Below are positions 26,012 through 34,138 of a stretch of 45,861 nt of DNA, in pieces (the first letter of the stretch is position 1; each line of letters begins with the position of its first letter). Source of the stretch: Limibacillus sp. (GTDB taxonomy: Bacteria; Pseudomonadota; Alphaproteobacteria; Kiloniellales; CECT-8803); NCBI GenBank assembly GCA_037379885.1, contig JARRJC010000020.1:1-45861 (forward strand), read 5' to 3'. A program made the translations under genes and the position numbers. A model generated the notes under the pieces. That model had not been told where the DNA came from, made no database searches, and saw only the letters and a program-made list of their open reading frames with translations.

Positions 26012-26470
26012 ATGGACGCAATAGATCGCCGAATCATCGGGGCGTTGCAGGAGAATGCGCGCCTCACCAACCAGGAACTGGCCGAGCGGGTGGGGCTGTC
26101 GCCCTCGCCCTGTCTGAGACGCCTGCGTAAGCTGGAGGCCGACGGGATCCTGCGCGGCTATACGGCCCTGATCGACCAGCAGCGCTACGGCCTGCCGATC
26201 AACGTCTTCGTCTCGATCCGGCTGGAGCGTCAGACCGACGCGGCGATCCGCGCCTTCGAGCAGGCGATCCAGGACCTGGACGAGGTGCAGGAGTGCTACC
26301 TGATGACCGGGGCGCGCGACTATCTGCTGCGCGTGGTCAGCCAGAGCCTGGAGTCCTACGAGCGCTTCGTGCGCGAGCGCCTGACCCGGATCGAGGGCAT
26401 CGCCTCCATCGAGTCCTCCTTCGCCTTCAATCAGGTCAAGAAGAGCCCCCGCCTGCCGCCGCCGGCGTGA
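26012..26470 (+). CDS. Lrp/AsnC-family transcriptional regulator
   Basis: A 152-residue regulator. An N-terminal helix-turn-helix (1-60) is typical: MDAIDRRIIGALQENARLTN, ELAERVGLSPSPCLRRLRKL and GILRGYTALID. The C-terminal RAM domain (about 65-145), which binds amino acids or 2-oxoacids and drives oligomerisation, contains EVQECYLMTGARDYLLRVV. The ATG at 26012 gives the standard family length; a much longer open frame extends upstream, but it is antisense to the thiamine enzyme gene. It is divergent from that gene across a 126-base gap holding an inverted repeat, which makes it the probable local regulator. Its 3' end converges with the DUF1028 gene at 26496. Confidence 0.95.
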   Translation: MDAIDRRIIGALQENARLTNQELAERVGLSPSPCLRRLRKLEADGILRGYTALIDQQRYGLPINVFVSIRLERQTDAAIRAFEQAIQDLDEVQECYLMTGARDYLLRVVSQSLESYERFVRERLTRIEGIASIESSFAFNQVKKSPRLPPPA

Positions 26471-26480
26471 GGGAATCAGG

Positions 26481-26510
26481 TCACTCGTCGCCCGGTCATT
26501 CGTCCCCCGG
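26481..26510. repeat. 15-bp tandem duplication at the 3' end of the DUF1028 gene
   Basis: Two adjacent 15-base units, 26481-26495 and 26496-26510, match at 13 positions. On the minus strand each encodes Pro-Gly-Asp-Glu followed by a TGA stop, so the last four codons and the stop of the DUF1028 gene occur twice. It looks like a small tandem duplication that has since gathered two changes; translation ends at the first stop. Confidence 0.6.
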
Positions 26511-27170
26511 CACCCCGTAGCTGGGGGCCTTGGTGGGGTCCAGCGCGCGGGTCACGTAGTCCTCAAGCTGAGGTTTGTAGAGCCGCCAGAGTTGGGCCAG
26601 CTCTTCGATGGGGTCGCCCTCGCTCCAGTCGACGCGCAGGTCGGCCACGGCCCAGTCCACGTCGTCCACGATCATGAGGCCCGCAGAATGCAGCGGCCCG
26701 GCCTCGCCGCCCGCCGCGAGCCCCGCTTGCATGGCCGCCACCAGCCGGTCGCCCAGGTGCCCGGAGGCGCCCTCGAAGGCCTCGACCAGGGCCGCGGGCA
26801 CCCCCTCGTTGTCCAGCAGGTTCCCGGCGGCCACCGCGTCCCAGCCCTCCGCCATGGCGTGGGTGCCCAGCGTGTGCTGGCCGGAAAAGCCCGCCGTCAC
26901 GCCCTTGGCGTCGATGGCGATCAGCTGGCGGTATTCGATGTTGGGCGAGGCCGTCACCACCGCGCCCAGCGCCTGCTTGGCGTCGGCCCCGGTGATCATC
27001 ATGTCGAGCGTCAGGCCGCCCAGCTTTGGATCGGTGATGTTCTGGCTGGCGACCGCGCCGACGCCCGCCCGCGCGGAGGCGCAGCGCGCCGCCACGGCGG
27101 GGGAGGAAGAAGAGACGGCCAGCCCCAGCATCCCGGTTTCGGCGCAGCGCGCGCAAAGCGAAAAGGTCAT
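26496..27170 (-). CDS. DUF1028 family protein (Ntn-hydrolase-like)
   Basis: A 224-residue cytosolic protein of the DUF1028 family, whose members have an Ntn-hydrolase-like fold and mostly unknown substrates. The beginning is typical: TFSLCARCAETGMLGLAVSS, ARAGVGAVASQNITDPKLGG, then ASPNIEYRQLIAIDAKG and the GTHAMAEGWDAVAAGNLL segment. The length is complete. Its ATG overlaps the stop of the dioxygenase gene (ATGA, 27167-27170), so the two are translationally coupled. It is the last gene of the putA operon. Such proteins are often found with RidA and amidohydrolases in amino-acid-derivative pathways, so an amide or lactam hydrolase role is possible but unproven. Confidence 0.92.
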   Translation of the reverse strand: MTFSLCARCAETGMLGLAVSSSSPAVAARCASARAGVGAVASQNITDPKLGGLTLDMMITGADAKQALGAVVTASPNIEYRQLIAIDAKGVTAGFSGQHTLGTHAMAEGWDAVAAGNLLDNEGVPAALVEAFEGASGHLGDRLVAAMQAGLAAGGEAGPLHSAGLMIVDDVDWAVADLRVDWSEGDPIEELAQLWRLYKPQLEDYVTRALDPTKAPSYGVPGDE

Positions 27171-28045
27171 GCGGCGGGCTCCTTCTCAGCCGCCGCCTGT
27201 TGCTCGAAGAAGGACGCGCCCGACGGCAGTTCCGGCAACTCCATCTCGAAGGTCTGGGAGCGTACGCGGCCCCGGTCCACGCCCCGCAGCAGCATGCCCT
27301 CGTAACGGCTGGGCATGGGATTGGGCGAGAGCGGTCGCGCATCGGCGGCGGCGTAGACCGAGATGAAGAGCGTGCGCGGGCTCTGGGTCCGGTTGGCGGC
27401 GGAGCCGTGCAGCAGGCGCGTGTGCATCAGGCAGGCGCCGCCCGCGGGCGCCGTCACCGTGACCGCCGCGCGCCGGGCCTCGGCGGCAACCTCCTCGCTC
27501 ACCTGGCCGGTGAAACGCCCGGCGTGCCAGAGACTGTGAAGCGGACCCCGGTGGCTGCCCGGCACCACTTCGAGCGCGCCGTTCTCCGCCGTCATCTCGT
27601 CCACGGCCAGCAGGCTGGTCACCAGATCGTCGTTGCTGTGCGGCGTGAAGCAGAAGTCCTGATGAAAGCCGACGGCGGTCACGCTGCCCGGCTGCTTGGC
27701 GTTGATCTTGGCGTGATGGAAGCGCAGGTCGGGACCGATCAGCTCGGCCACGGCGTCCACCTGATAGGCCTCGCTGGCGGCTTCGAAGTAGGCCAGCGAG
27801 ACCTCAAGCGGCGCGTTGACCCGGCGCAGCGCGGGATGATCGGGCCCATGACTGGGATCGAGGTCGAAGCGCGGCTTGCCGTTGACGGTCTCCCCGTAGT
27901 TCTGCGACTGGCTGCGGCTTTCCTCGATCCAGGCGGCCATGTCCTCGCGAAGCAGGTCCAGCAGCTTCGGCGTCACGGCCTCTTCGATGACGAGGTAGCC
28001 GTCGCGCTCGAAGGCGGTCTTCTGCTGCTCGCTCAGATGGCGCAT
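27167..28045 (-). CDS. phytanoyl-CoA dioxygenase (PhyH) family protein
   Basis: A 292-residue Fe(II)/2-oxoglutarate-dependent oxygenase of the PhyH family. Metal ligands are visible: His128 and Asp130 in GFHQDFCF and a distal His213 in LLHGSAANRT; Arg224 in SPRTLFIS is placed to bind the 2-oxoglutarate carboxylate. The opening FERDGYLVIEEAVTPKLLDL is the usual N-terminal element of the family. Members hydroxylate amino acids, betaines, ectoine or lipids, so substrate cannot be told. Being in an operon with putA, RidA and DUF1028 points to a proline- or amine-derived compound. It starts seven bases after the RidA stop and overlaps DUF1028 by four bases. Confidence 0.92.
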   Translation of the reverse strand: MRHLSEQQKTAFERDGYLVIEEAVTPKLLDLLREDMAAWIEESRSQSQNYGETVNGKPRFDLDPSHGPDHPALRRVNAPLEVSLAYFEAASEAYQVDAVAELIGPDLRFHHAKINAKQPGSVTAVGFHQDFCFTPHSNDDLVTSLLAVDEMTAENGALEVVPGSHRGPLHSLWHAGRFTGQVSEEVAAEARRAAVTVTAPAGGACLMHTRLLHGSAANRTQSPRTLFISVYAAADARPLSPNPMPSRYEGMLLRGVDRGRVRSQTFEMELPELPSGASFFEQQAAAEKEPAA

Positions 28046-28052
28046 GACGGCA

Positions 28053-28478
28053 TCACTCCTCCGGGATCACGGCGATGACGTCGACCTCGACCAGCCATTC
28101 GGGCCGGGCCAGCGCGCTCACCACCAGACCGGTCGAGACGGGGTGCACGCCCTTCAGCCAGCGGCCCACCTCCCGATAGACCGCCTCGCGGTAGCGGGGA
28201 TCGACGATGTAGATGGTGATCTTGCAGATGTGGCCGAGCTGGGAGCCCGCCTCCTCCAGCAACTGCTTGATGTTCGCCATGGCCTGACGCGTCTGGCCTT
28301 CCGGATCGCCAATGGCGACCGATTCGGAGGTCTCGAGATTCTGGCCGATCTGGCCGCGCACGAAGACCATCTGGCCCTTGGCGACCACCACCTGGCAGAG
28401 GTCGTTGTCCAGCTTCTGCTCCGGGTAGGTCTCGCCGGTGTTGAACTTTCGGAAGCGCTTGTGGGGCATCGGGATCAA
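28053..28478 (-). CDS. RidA family protein (YjgF/YER057c/UK114)
   Basis: A 141-residue cytosolic trimeric protein of the RidA family, which hydrolyses reactive enamines/imines released by PLP and flavin enzymes. The typical strand FVRGQIGQNLETSESVAIG, the helix QTRQAMANIKQLLEEAGSQL, then HICKITIYIVDPRYREAVY and the end WLVEVDVIAVIPEE are visible. Start ATG 28478 (residue 4 is an alternative). It may remove imines made by proline dehydrogenase (delta-1-pyrroline-5-carboxylate chemistry) or by the nearby demethylases. It precedes the dioxygenase by seven bases and is separated from the cupin gene by a 115-base gap holding a hairpin. Confidence 0.93.
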   Translation of the reverse strand: MIPMPHKRFRKFNTGETYPEQKLDNDLCQVVVAKGQMVFVRGQIGQNLETSESVAIGDPEGQTRQAMANIKQLLEEAGSQLGHICKITIYIVDPRYREAVYREVGRWLKGVHPVSTGLVVSALARPEWLVEVDVIAVIPEE

Positions 28479-28533
28479 GCCATCATCTGTTTTTCAGTGG
28501 TGTTCTCGGGGGTGTTCTTGGGGGGCGCCCATC

Positions 28534-28566
28534 GCTTTTCTCCCGCCGCGAACGGCAGGGAAAAGC
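28534..28566 (-). other. hairpin in the gap between cupin and RidA genes
   Basis: Arms GCTTTTC...GCCG and CGGC...GAAAAGC pair around a CGAA tetraloop, with a small internal bulge. On the minus strand it is followed by GATGGG, not a T-run, so it is not a standard terminator. It lies in the only long gap inside the putA operon and could be a processing or stability element that separates putA-cupin from ridA and beyond. Confidence 0.4.
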
Positions 28567-28593
28567 CTAGGGCCGCGTCTCCGGTCTGTCTAC

Positions 28594-28860
28594 TCAGCGG
28601 GTGGCGACCAGGAAGTGGACGCCCGCCCCGCCCGCCTGCTCGCTGTGGGTCAGTCCGCCGGGCACTTCGCAGGTCTCGCCGGGCGTCAGCCGCTGGTCTT
28701 TCCCCTCCATGCCGACGACCATCTCTCCCTCCAGGATCAGCAGATAGAGATCGCCCTCGTGGGTATGGTCGTCGTTGAGCCGCCCGGCCTCCCAGGTCTT
28801 CTCGACCGCCGGGCTGTAGCCCTTGGCCCGAAGGTCCGCGTGATACTCCTGCTCGGTCAT
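28594..28860 (-). CDS. small single-domain cupin protein
   Basis: An 88-residue cytosolic cupin. The first cupin motif is DDHTHEGDLYLLILEGEM, with His32 and His34, Glu35 and Glu45; the second is PGETCEVPGGLTHSEQAG with His72. Three His and a Glu make a normal metal site. It may be a small enzyme or a sensor; no substrate can be inferred. The ATG overlaps the putA stop codon (28857-28860), so it is translated from the putA message. Small cupins in amino-acid operons often bind pathway intermediates, but this is only a general guess. Confidence 0.9.
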   Translation of the reverse strand: MTEQEYHADLRAKGYSPAVEKTWEAGRLNDDHTHEGDLYLLILEGEMVVGMEGKDQRLTPGETCEVPGGLTHSEQAGGAGVHFLVATR

Positions 28861-31800
28861 GCCGCGACCGCCTCTCCCTTGTCCGCACTGGCCAGGAGTT
28901 GAGCGTTGCCGCCCGCCGCCGTGGTGTCAACGCAAAGCGCGCGTTCGACCATGTAGCTGTAGGGGCTGATCGCCTCGGTGATCAGCGGCAGGATTTCCCC
29001 GTCGCGGCCCGCCAGGGCCTGACGGTAGGGCCGGAGCGCCTCGCCCGCGCCGACCAGCGCGTAGCCGGAGGCGCCCTCGATCGCACCCAGGGCTTCCGCC
29101 GGAACGACGCCTTCCAGGGCCGCGACCGGCGCGCCGGCCTTGGCCAGCGCCTGGGCCAGCGGCTTGCTGCCGGGCGCCGTCATCAGGACGGCGTTGCCCA
29201 TCGCCAAAGCCTGGAGCGCCTGGACCAGCGCGGTCTCTGCGCTGCCGCCCTCCTCCAGACCGCCGAGGCAGACCATCTTGCCGCGCGGATGGAGGCTCAG
29301 GAGGTTGCTCTCCCCGGTCGGGCCGGGCAGCGTCTCGGGCTCCAGCTCCACGCGCCCGGCGGCGGCGAGCGCCGCCTTGGCCGCTTCGGCGAAGGGCGTC
29401 TCCAGGTCGGCGGCCAGCTTCTTCAGGACCGAAACGCGGTCGGCGCGCGCAGCCCAGCCCTCGTGCGACAGCTTGGCGAGCGCCTGTTCCACGCTCTTGG
29501 CGTCCAGCATCTCGCCCGGCTTGCCGCCGCTCTCCTGCGGGGTGAAGTCCTCCTCGGTCTTGCGGAACCGGCGCAGATAGTTGGGTCCGCCCGCCTTCGG
29601 GCCGGTGCCGGACAGCCCCTCGCCGCCGAAGGGCTGGGAGCCGACGATGGCGCCGATCTGGTTGCGGTTCACGTAGACGTTGCCGACCTTCAGGTCCTCG
29701 ACCACGCGCTGCACGCGCTCCTCGATGCGGGTGTGGAGACCGAAGGTGAGGCCGTAGCCGGTGGCGTTGACCGCCTCCACGACCTTCTCCAGATCCTCCG
29801 CCTCGAAGGTGCAGACGTGCAGGATCGGGCCGAAGATCTCCCGCTCCATCTCGTGGATGCCCTTGATCCTGTAGATCGCGGGCGCGACGAAGTGCCCGGC
29901 GCCGAGACCGCCGCCCTTGGGCGGGTCGAGCTTGGCGATCAGGCGGCCTTCCTCTTCCATCTTGCGGCAGTGGGCGAGGATGCCCTCGGCGGCCTCCTCG
30001 TCGATCACCGGGCCGACGTCGGTCGACCAGGCCCAGGGGTCGCCCTGGCGCAGCAGGGTCATGGCGCCCTTCAGCATCTCCATGACGGTCTTCTCAACGT
30101 CCTTCTGGACATAAAGCACGCGCAGGGCCGAACAGCGCTGGCCGGCGCTCTGGAAGGCAGAGGCCACGATGTCCCGCACGGCCTGCTCCGGCAGCGCGGT
30201 GGAATCGACGATCATGGCGTTCATGCCGCCGGTCTCGGCGATCAGGGTGGCGTCGGGCTGGCCCTTCTCGGCCAGTCCCTTATGGATGCGCTGCGCGGTG
30301 TCCGTCGAACCGGTGAAGCAGACGCCGGCGATGCGCGGGTCGGAGACCAGCGGCGCGCCCACGGCGGCCCCGTCGCCGGGCAGCAGTTGCAGCGCGCCCA
30401 GCGGCACGCCGCCCTCGATCATCAGCTGCGCGGCGCGCCAGCCCATCAAGGAGGTCTGCTCAGCCGGCTTGGCGACCACCGCGTTGCCCGCGGCGAGCGC
30501 CGCTGCGATCTGTCCGGTGAAGATCGCCAGCGGGAAGTTCCAGGGCGAGATGCAGGCGAAGACGCCGCGCGCCGAGCCGGGCTCGGAACGCTCGAGCCGC
30601 CGCGCCTCGTTCGCGTAGAAGCGCAGGAAGTCGACCGCCTCGCGCACCTCGGCCACGCAGTCGAGCTGGATCTTACCCGCCTCGCGGCTGGCGAGCGCGA
30701 AGAGCTCGGGCGCGTTCTCCTCATAGAGATCGGCGACCTTCTCCAGAATCTCAGCGCGCTTGTCGGCGCCCAGCGCGTCCCAGGCGGGCTGCGCCTCGGC
30801 GGCGGCGGCGATGGCGGCCTCGACCTCTTGCGGGCTGGCATCGCGCACGCTGCCGACCCGTTCTTCGGGGCGGGAGGGATTGCGAATCTCGCGGGTCTCG
30901 CCCTGGGCGGCGCCCTTGGCGGCCAGCAGCGGCTCAGCCTTCCACTCGCCGGTCAGGAAGGGGCGGCGCGCTTCTTCCAGTTCGCGCATGGTGGTCACAT
31001 CGGTGATGTCCCAGCCCTTGGCGTTCCTGCGCGCCGCGCCGTAGAGATCGGCGGGCCGGGTGATGTAGGGGTTGGCGATCTGGTCGCCCATCTTCTCCAA
31101 CGCCTCCAAGGGATCGGCGGCGATGGTCTCGGGCGGCACGCGCTCATCGACGATCTGGTTGACGAAGGAGGAGTTGGCCCCGTTCTCCAGCAGGCGGCGC
31201 ACCAGATAGGCCAGAAGGTCGCGGTGCGCGCCGACCGGCGCATAGATGCGGCAGCGCGTCTTGCCCTTCTTCTTGACCAGTTCGTGCAGCGCCTCGCCCA
31301 TGCCGTGCAGGCGCTGGAACTCGAAGGCCTTCGGATCGTCGGCCATCTCCAGGATCGCGGCGGCGGTGTGCGCGTTGTGCGTGGCGAACTGCGGGTAGAT
31401 GCGGTCGGTCATGGAGAGCAGCTTGCGCGCGCAGGCGATGTAGGAGACGTCGGTGTTGGTCTTGCGCGTGAAGACGGGAAAGCCGTCGAGACCCATGACC
31501 TGGGCGCGCTTGACCTCGGTGTCCCAATAGGCGCCCTTGACCAGGCGCACCATGATCTTGCGGTCCAGCCGCTCGGCCAGATCGTAGAGCCAGTCCAGGA
31601 CGTACCAGGCGCGCGGGCCGTAGGCCTGCACCACCACGCCGAAGCCATCCCAGCCTTCCAGCGCGGGATCGGACAGCACCTCCTCGATGATGTCGAGCGA
31701 GAGGTCGAGGCGGTCGGCCTCCTCGGCGTCCACGTTGAAGCCCATGTTGGCCGACTGCGCGAGGGTCGCCAGCGACAGCACGCGCGGGGCGAGCTTGTCC

Positions 31801-32579
31801 TGCACGGCCTCCTTCTGGCCCATCTCGTAGCGCGGATAGAGCGCGGAGAACTTGACCGAGATGCCGGGGTTGTCGCGCACCTCGCCCTTGCAGGCCTTGG
31901 CGATGCCGGAGATCGCATCGGAGTAGGAGAGGTGATAGCGGCGGGCGTCGGCCTCGGTCCGGGCCGCCTCGCCCAGCATGTCGTAGGAATAGCTGTAGCC
32001 CTTGCCCTCCAGTTTCTCGGCGCGCTCCATCGCCTCTTCGATCGTGCGGCCCAGCACGAACTGCTGGCCCATCTGGCGCATAGCCTGTCCGACGGCGGTG
32101 CGCACCACCGGCTCGCCAAGGCGCCGCACCATGCCGCGCAGCGTGCGGCTGAGGCCGCGCTCCTCGCCCTCGCTCAGCACCTGGCCGGTCAGCATCAGCG
32201 CCCAGGTCGAGGCGTTCACCAGGGTCGAGCTGGAGTGGCCCATGTGCCGCTCCCAATCGGCCGGGCCGATCTTGTCCTGGATCAGCTCGTCGATGGTCTC
32301 CGCGTCGGGCACGCGCAGCAGCGCCTCGGCGAGGCACATCAGCGCGATGCCCTCCTTGGAGGAGAGGCCGTATTCGTTGAGGAAGGACTCCATGGTCCCG
32401 TGCGCGCCCTTGGCGCGCAGCTCGCGGATCAGGGCGGCGGCCTCTGCCGAGATCGACTTGCGCTGCTCGTCCGAGAGACCGGCTCTGGCCGCCAGGTTGC
32501 GCACCGCTTCGGCCTCGTCCGGCAGGTAGTGCTGACGAATGGCCTCTCTCAAGTCGGCGGCGGGGCGGTTGCTGGTCAT
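28857..32579 (-). CDS. putA: bifunctional proline dehydrogenase / glutamate-semialdehyde dehydrogenase
   Basis: A 1240-residue PutA, oxidising proline to delta-1-pyrroline-5-carboxylate and then to glutamate with FAD and NAD. The proline dehydrogenase barrel (about 180-475) has MVRLVKGAYWDTEVKRAQ, PQFATHNAHT, FEFQRLHGMGE and RIYAPVGAHRDLLAYLVRRL. The aldehyde dehydrogenase (about 560-1000) has ISPWNFPLAIFTGQ, CFTGSTDTAQRI, catalytic Glu782 (AETGGM) and Cys816 (SAGQRCSALR). Residues past 1005 form the extra domain of long PutAs. The N-terminus lacks the ribbon-helix-helix DNA-binding domain of enterobacterial PutA, so it does not repress itself; the divergent PutR supplies control. Electrons go to the membrane quinone pool. 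It leads the operon with cupin, RidA, dioxygenase and DUF1028. Confidence 0.97.
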   Translation of the reverse strand: MTSNRPAADLREAIRQHYLPDEAEAVRNLAARAGLSDEQRKSISAEAAALIRELRAKGAHGTMESFLNEYGLSSKEGIALMCLAEALLRVPDAETIDELIQDKIGPADWERHMGHSSSTLVNASTWALMLTGQVLSEGEERGLSRTLRGMVRRLGEPVVRTAVGQAMRQMGQQFVLGRTIEEAMERAEKLEGKGYSYSYDMLGEAARTEADARRYHLSYSDAISGIAKACKGEVRDNPGISVKFSALYPRYEMGQKEAVQDKLAPRVLSLATLAQSANMGFNVDAEEADRLDLSLDIIEEVLSDPALEGWDGFGVVVQAYGPRAWYVLDWLYDLAERLDRKIMVRLVKGAYWDTEVKRAQVMGLDGFPVFTRKTNTDVSYIACARKLLSMTDRIYPQFATHNAHTAAAILEMADDPKAFEFQRLHGMGEALHELVKKKGKTRCRIYAPVGAHRDLLAYLVRRLLENGANSSFVNQIVDERVPPETIAADPLEALEKMGDQIANPYITRPADLYGAARRNAKGWDITDVTTMRELEEARRPFLTGEWKAEPLLAAKGAAQGETREIRNPSRPEERVGSVRDASPQEVEAAIAAAAEAQPAWDALGADKRAEILEKVADLYEENAPELFALASREAGKIQLDCVAEVREAVDFLRFYANEARRLERSEPGSARGVFACISPWNFPLAIFTGQIAAALAAGNAVVAKPAEQTSLMGWRAAQLMIEGGVPLGALQLLPGDGAAVGAPLVSDPRIAGVCFTGSTDTAQRIHKGLAEKGQPDATLIAETGGMNAMIVDSTALPEQAVRDIVASAFQSAGQRCSALRVLYVQKDVEKTVMEMLKGAMTLLRQGDPWAWSTDVGPVIDEEAAEGILAHCRKMEEEGRLIAKLDPPKGGGLGAGHFVAPAIYRIKGIHEMEREIFGPILHVCTFEAEDLEKVVEAVNATGYGLTFGLHTRIEERVQRVVEDLKVGNVYVNRNQIGAIVGSQPFGGEGLSGTGPKAGGPNYLRRFRKTEEDFTPQESGGKPGEMLDAKSVEQALAKLSHEGWAARADRVSVLKKLAADLETPFAEAAKAALAAAGRVELEPETLPGPTGESNLLSLHPRGKMVCLGGLEEGGSAETALVQALQALAMGNAVLMTAPGSKPLAQALAKAGAPVAALEGVVPAEALGAIEGASGYALVGAGEALRPYRQALAGRDGEILPLITEAISPYSYMVERALCVDTTAAGGNAQLLASADKGEAVAA

Positions 32580-32652
32580 GGCGGCACTCCTTCCTTAATC
32601 CAAGCATGGTAGCGTGGCAGATGCGCGAAGTTAGGGCATCGTCAGAAGGCGT

Positions 32653-32674
32653 ATTTCCCAATTTGTTCAGAAAT
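32653..32674. promoter_or_regulatory. candidate PutR operator
   Basis: An inverted pair, ATTTC at 32653-32657 and GAAAT at 32670-32674, lies in the 149-base gap between putA and putR, within an AT-rich stretch (TATATT occurs about 15 bases further on). Short imperfect sites of this sort are common for Lrp-type regulators. Inference only. Confidence 0.3.
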
Positions 32675-32728
32675 CCAGTCGAAACGTCTATATTGAGAGG
32701 CATCAGAGAAACATCAGGGCTACAGTTC

Positions 32729-33187
32729 ATGAATATATCAGGCCAATTGGATCGCATTGACCGGAAGATTCTGACCGAACTTCAGGCCGAAGGCCGCCTG
32801 CCCATCACCGGTCTGGCCGAGCGGGTGGGCCTCTCCAAGACGCCCTGCCAGCAGCGGGTCAAGCGGCTGGAGGAGGCAGGCTACATCCGCGGTTACGCCG
32901 CGCTGCTGGACCTGGAAAAGCTGGGCGCGGGCCACGTCGCCTTCGTCGAGGTCAAGCTCAACGACACGCGGGCCCAGGCGCTGGCGGCCTTCAACAAGGC
33001 GGTGCTGCGCCTGCCCGAGGTGGAGCAGTGCCACATGATCGCCGGCGACTTCGACTACCTCTTGAAGGTGCGCACCCGCGACATCGCGGAATACCGGCGC
33101 GTCCTGGGCGAAGCGCTCTCGGCCTTGCCGCATGTCGCCAACACCTCCACCTTCGTGGTGATGGAGAGCGTGAAGGAACGCGTGTGA
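32729..33187 (+). CDS. putR: Lrp/AsnC-family regulator of proline catabolism
   Basis: A 152-residue Lrp-family activator, divergent from putA; this arrangement is the standard one for alphaproteobacterial PutR, which activates putA in response to proline. The helix-turn-helix reads LDRIDRKILTELQAEGRLPI, LAERVGLSKTPCQQRVKRLE and GYIRGYAALLD. The RAM domain contains EVEQCHMIAGDFDYLLKVRT. The ATG at 32729 gives the normal length; the open frame continues upstream 41 codons into the intergenic region and is not preferred. The 149-base gap to putA holds the candidate operator. The N-terminus MNISGQLDRIDRK agrees with the family. Confidence 0.93.
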   Translation: MNISGQLDRIDRKILTELQAEGRLPITGLAERVGLSKTPCQQRVKRLEEAGYIRGYAALLDLEKLGAGHVAFVEVKLNDTRAQALAAFNKAVLRLPEVEQCHMIAGDFDYLLKVRTRDIAEYRRVLGEALSALPHVANTSTFVVMESVKERV

Positions 33188-33224
33188 GGGAATGGGAGCT
33201 GCCCTCTTCTTACGGAGACTGCGC

Positions 33225-34034
33225 ATGCTGCTGACGGGAATCGCCGTGGCGGGGGTGACGGCCTATCTGGGCTTCGTCGGGATTCTCTACGTGAAGCAGC
33301 GCGACATGGTCTTTCCGGCCTGGGCCGTGGCGCCGCCGGACCCCGGCTTTCACGAAAGCATCGAAGGGCTGGAGCGGATCGGCCTGGAGACGCCGGACGG
33401 CGAACGGCTGCTGGCCTACTGGCGGCGGCCCGATGCGGGCAAGCCGACGCTCCTCACCTTTCACGGCAATGGGTCGACCCCGCAGCCGCACGCCGAGCGC
33501 TTCGCGCGCGACCCGGTCTGGCGGGACAGCGGCGTCGGCCTGCTGGCGCCCGCCTACCGGGGCTATCCCGGCTCCAGCGGCAGCCCCTCCGAGGAGGGCC
33601 TGATCACCGACGGGCTGGCGGCTCTCGACTTCCTGCGGACGCAGTTGGGCGGCGATCATCCCGTGATCCTGCACGGCCATTCCCTGGGCAGCGCCATCGC
33701 CATCGCCGTCGCCGCCCAGCGGCCGGTGGAGGCGCTCTATCTCGAATCGCCCTTCACCTCCGCGCTCGCCATCGCCAAGCGTCAGTATCCCTTCATTCCC
33801 GGCTTTTTGATGCGCGACCCCTTCCGCAGCGACCTGCGCATCGCAGAAGCCTCGACGGCCAAGGTCTTCATCGTGCACGGCGCGGAGGACCGGGTGATCC
33901 GGGTCGAGATGGCCCGCGACCTGGCGGCGCTCGCCCCCTCGCCCGAGCTTTTCATCGTCGAGGACGGCGATCACGTCTCCATCCTGGGGCTCTATGACCG
34001 CGAGGTCGCCGAGACCCTGGGCCTCCTGAACTGA
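33225..34034 (+). CDS. alpha/beta hydrolase with N-terminal membrane anchor
   Basis: A 269-residue hydrolase of the YqkD/Bem46 (DUF-type serine aminopeptidase-like) group. One membrane segment spans residues 1-22. The fold shows TLLTFHGNGS (oxyanion region), the nucleophile elbow LHGHSLGSAI, the acid Asp in FIVHGAEDRVI and the final His in VEDGDHVSIL, giving a full Ser-Asp-His triad. The ATG at 33225 has a Shine-Dalgarno sequence (GGAG) eight bases upstream; the ATG at 33192 has its purine-rich stretch too close to act. It follows putR by 37 bases and may be cotranscribed. Substrate unknown; members act on esters or peptides. Confidence 0.9.
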   Translation: MLLTGIAVAGVTAYLGFVGILYVKQRDMVFPAWAVAPPDPGFHESIEGLERIGLETPDGERLLAYWRRPDAGKPTLLTFHGNGSTPQPHAERFARDPVWRDSGVGLLAPAYRGYPGSSGSPSEEGLITDGLAALDFLRTQLGGDHPVILHGHSLGSAIAIAVAAQRPVEALYLESPFTSALAIAKRQYPFIPGFLMRDPFRSDLRIAEASTAKVFIVHGAEDRVIRVEMARDLAALAPSPELFIVEDGDHVSILGLYDREVAETLGLLN

Positions 34035-34138
34035 AACGGCGGCGTCGCGCCATCCGTTTATCGAACCCTCGGGACTTTTCCGCTATAGTTGCTCACGGTA
34101 AAGAAGCCTTGAGACGATCCACCGCGCGGGAGGGCGAT

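Noticed and set aside
28899-32612. 1237-codon open frame on the plus strand
   Set aside because: It is the antisense of putA, a common artefact of GC-rich coding DNA; no protein family is recognisable.
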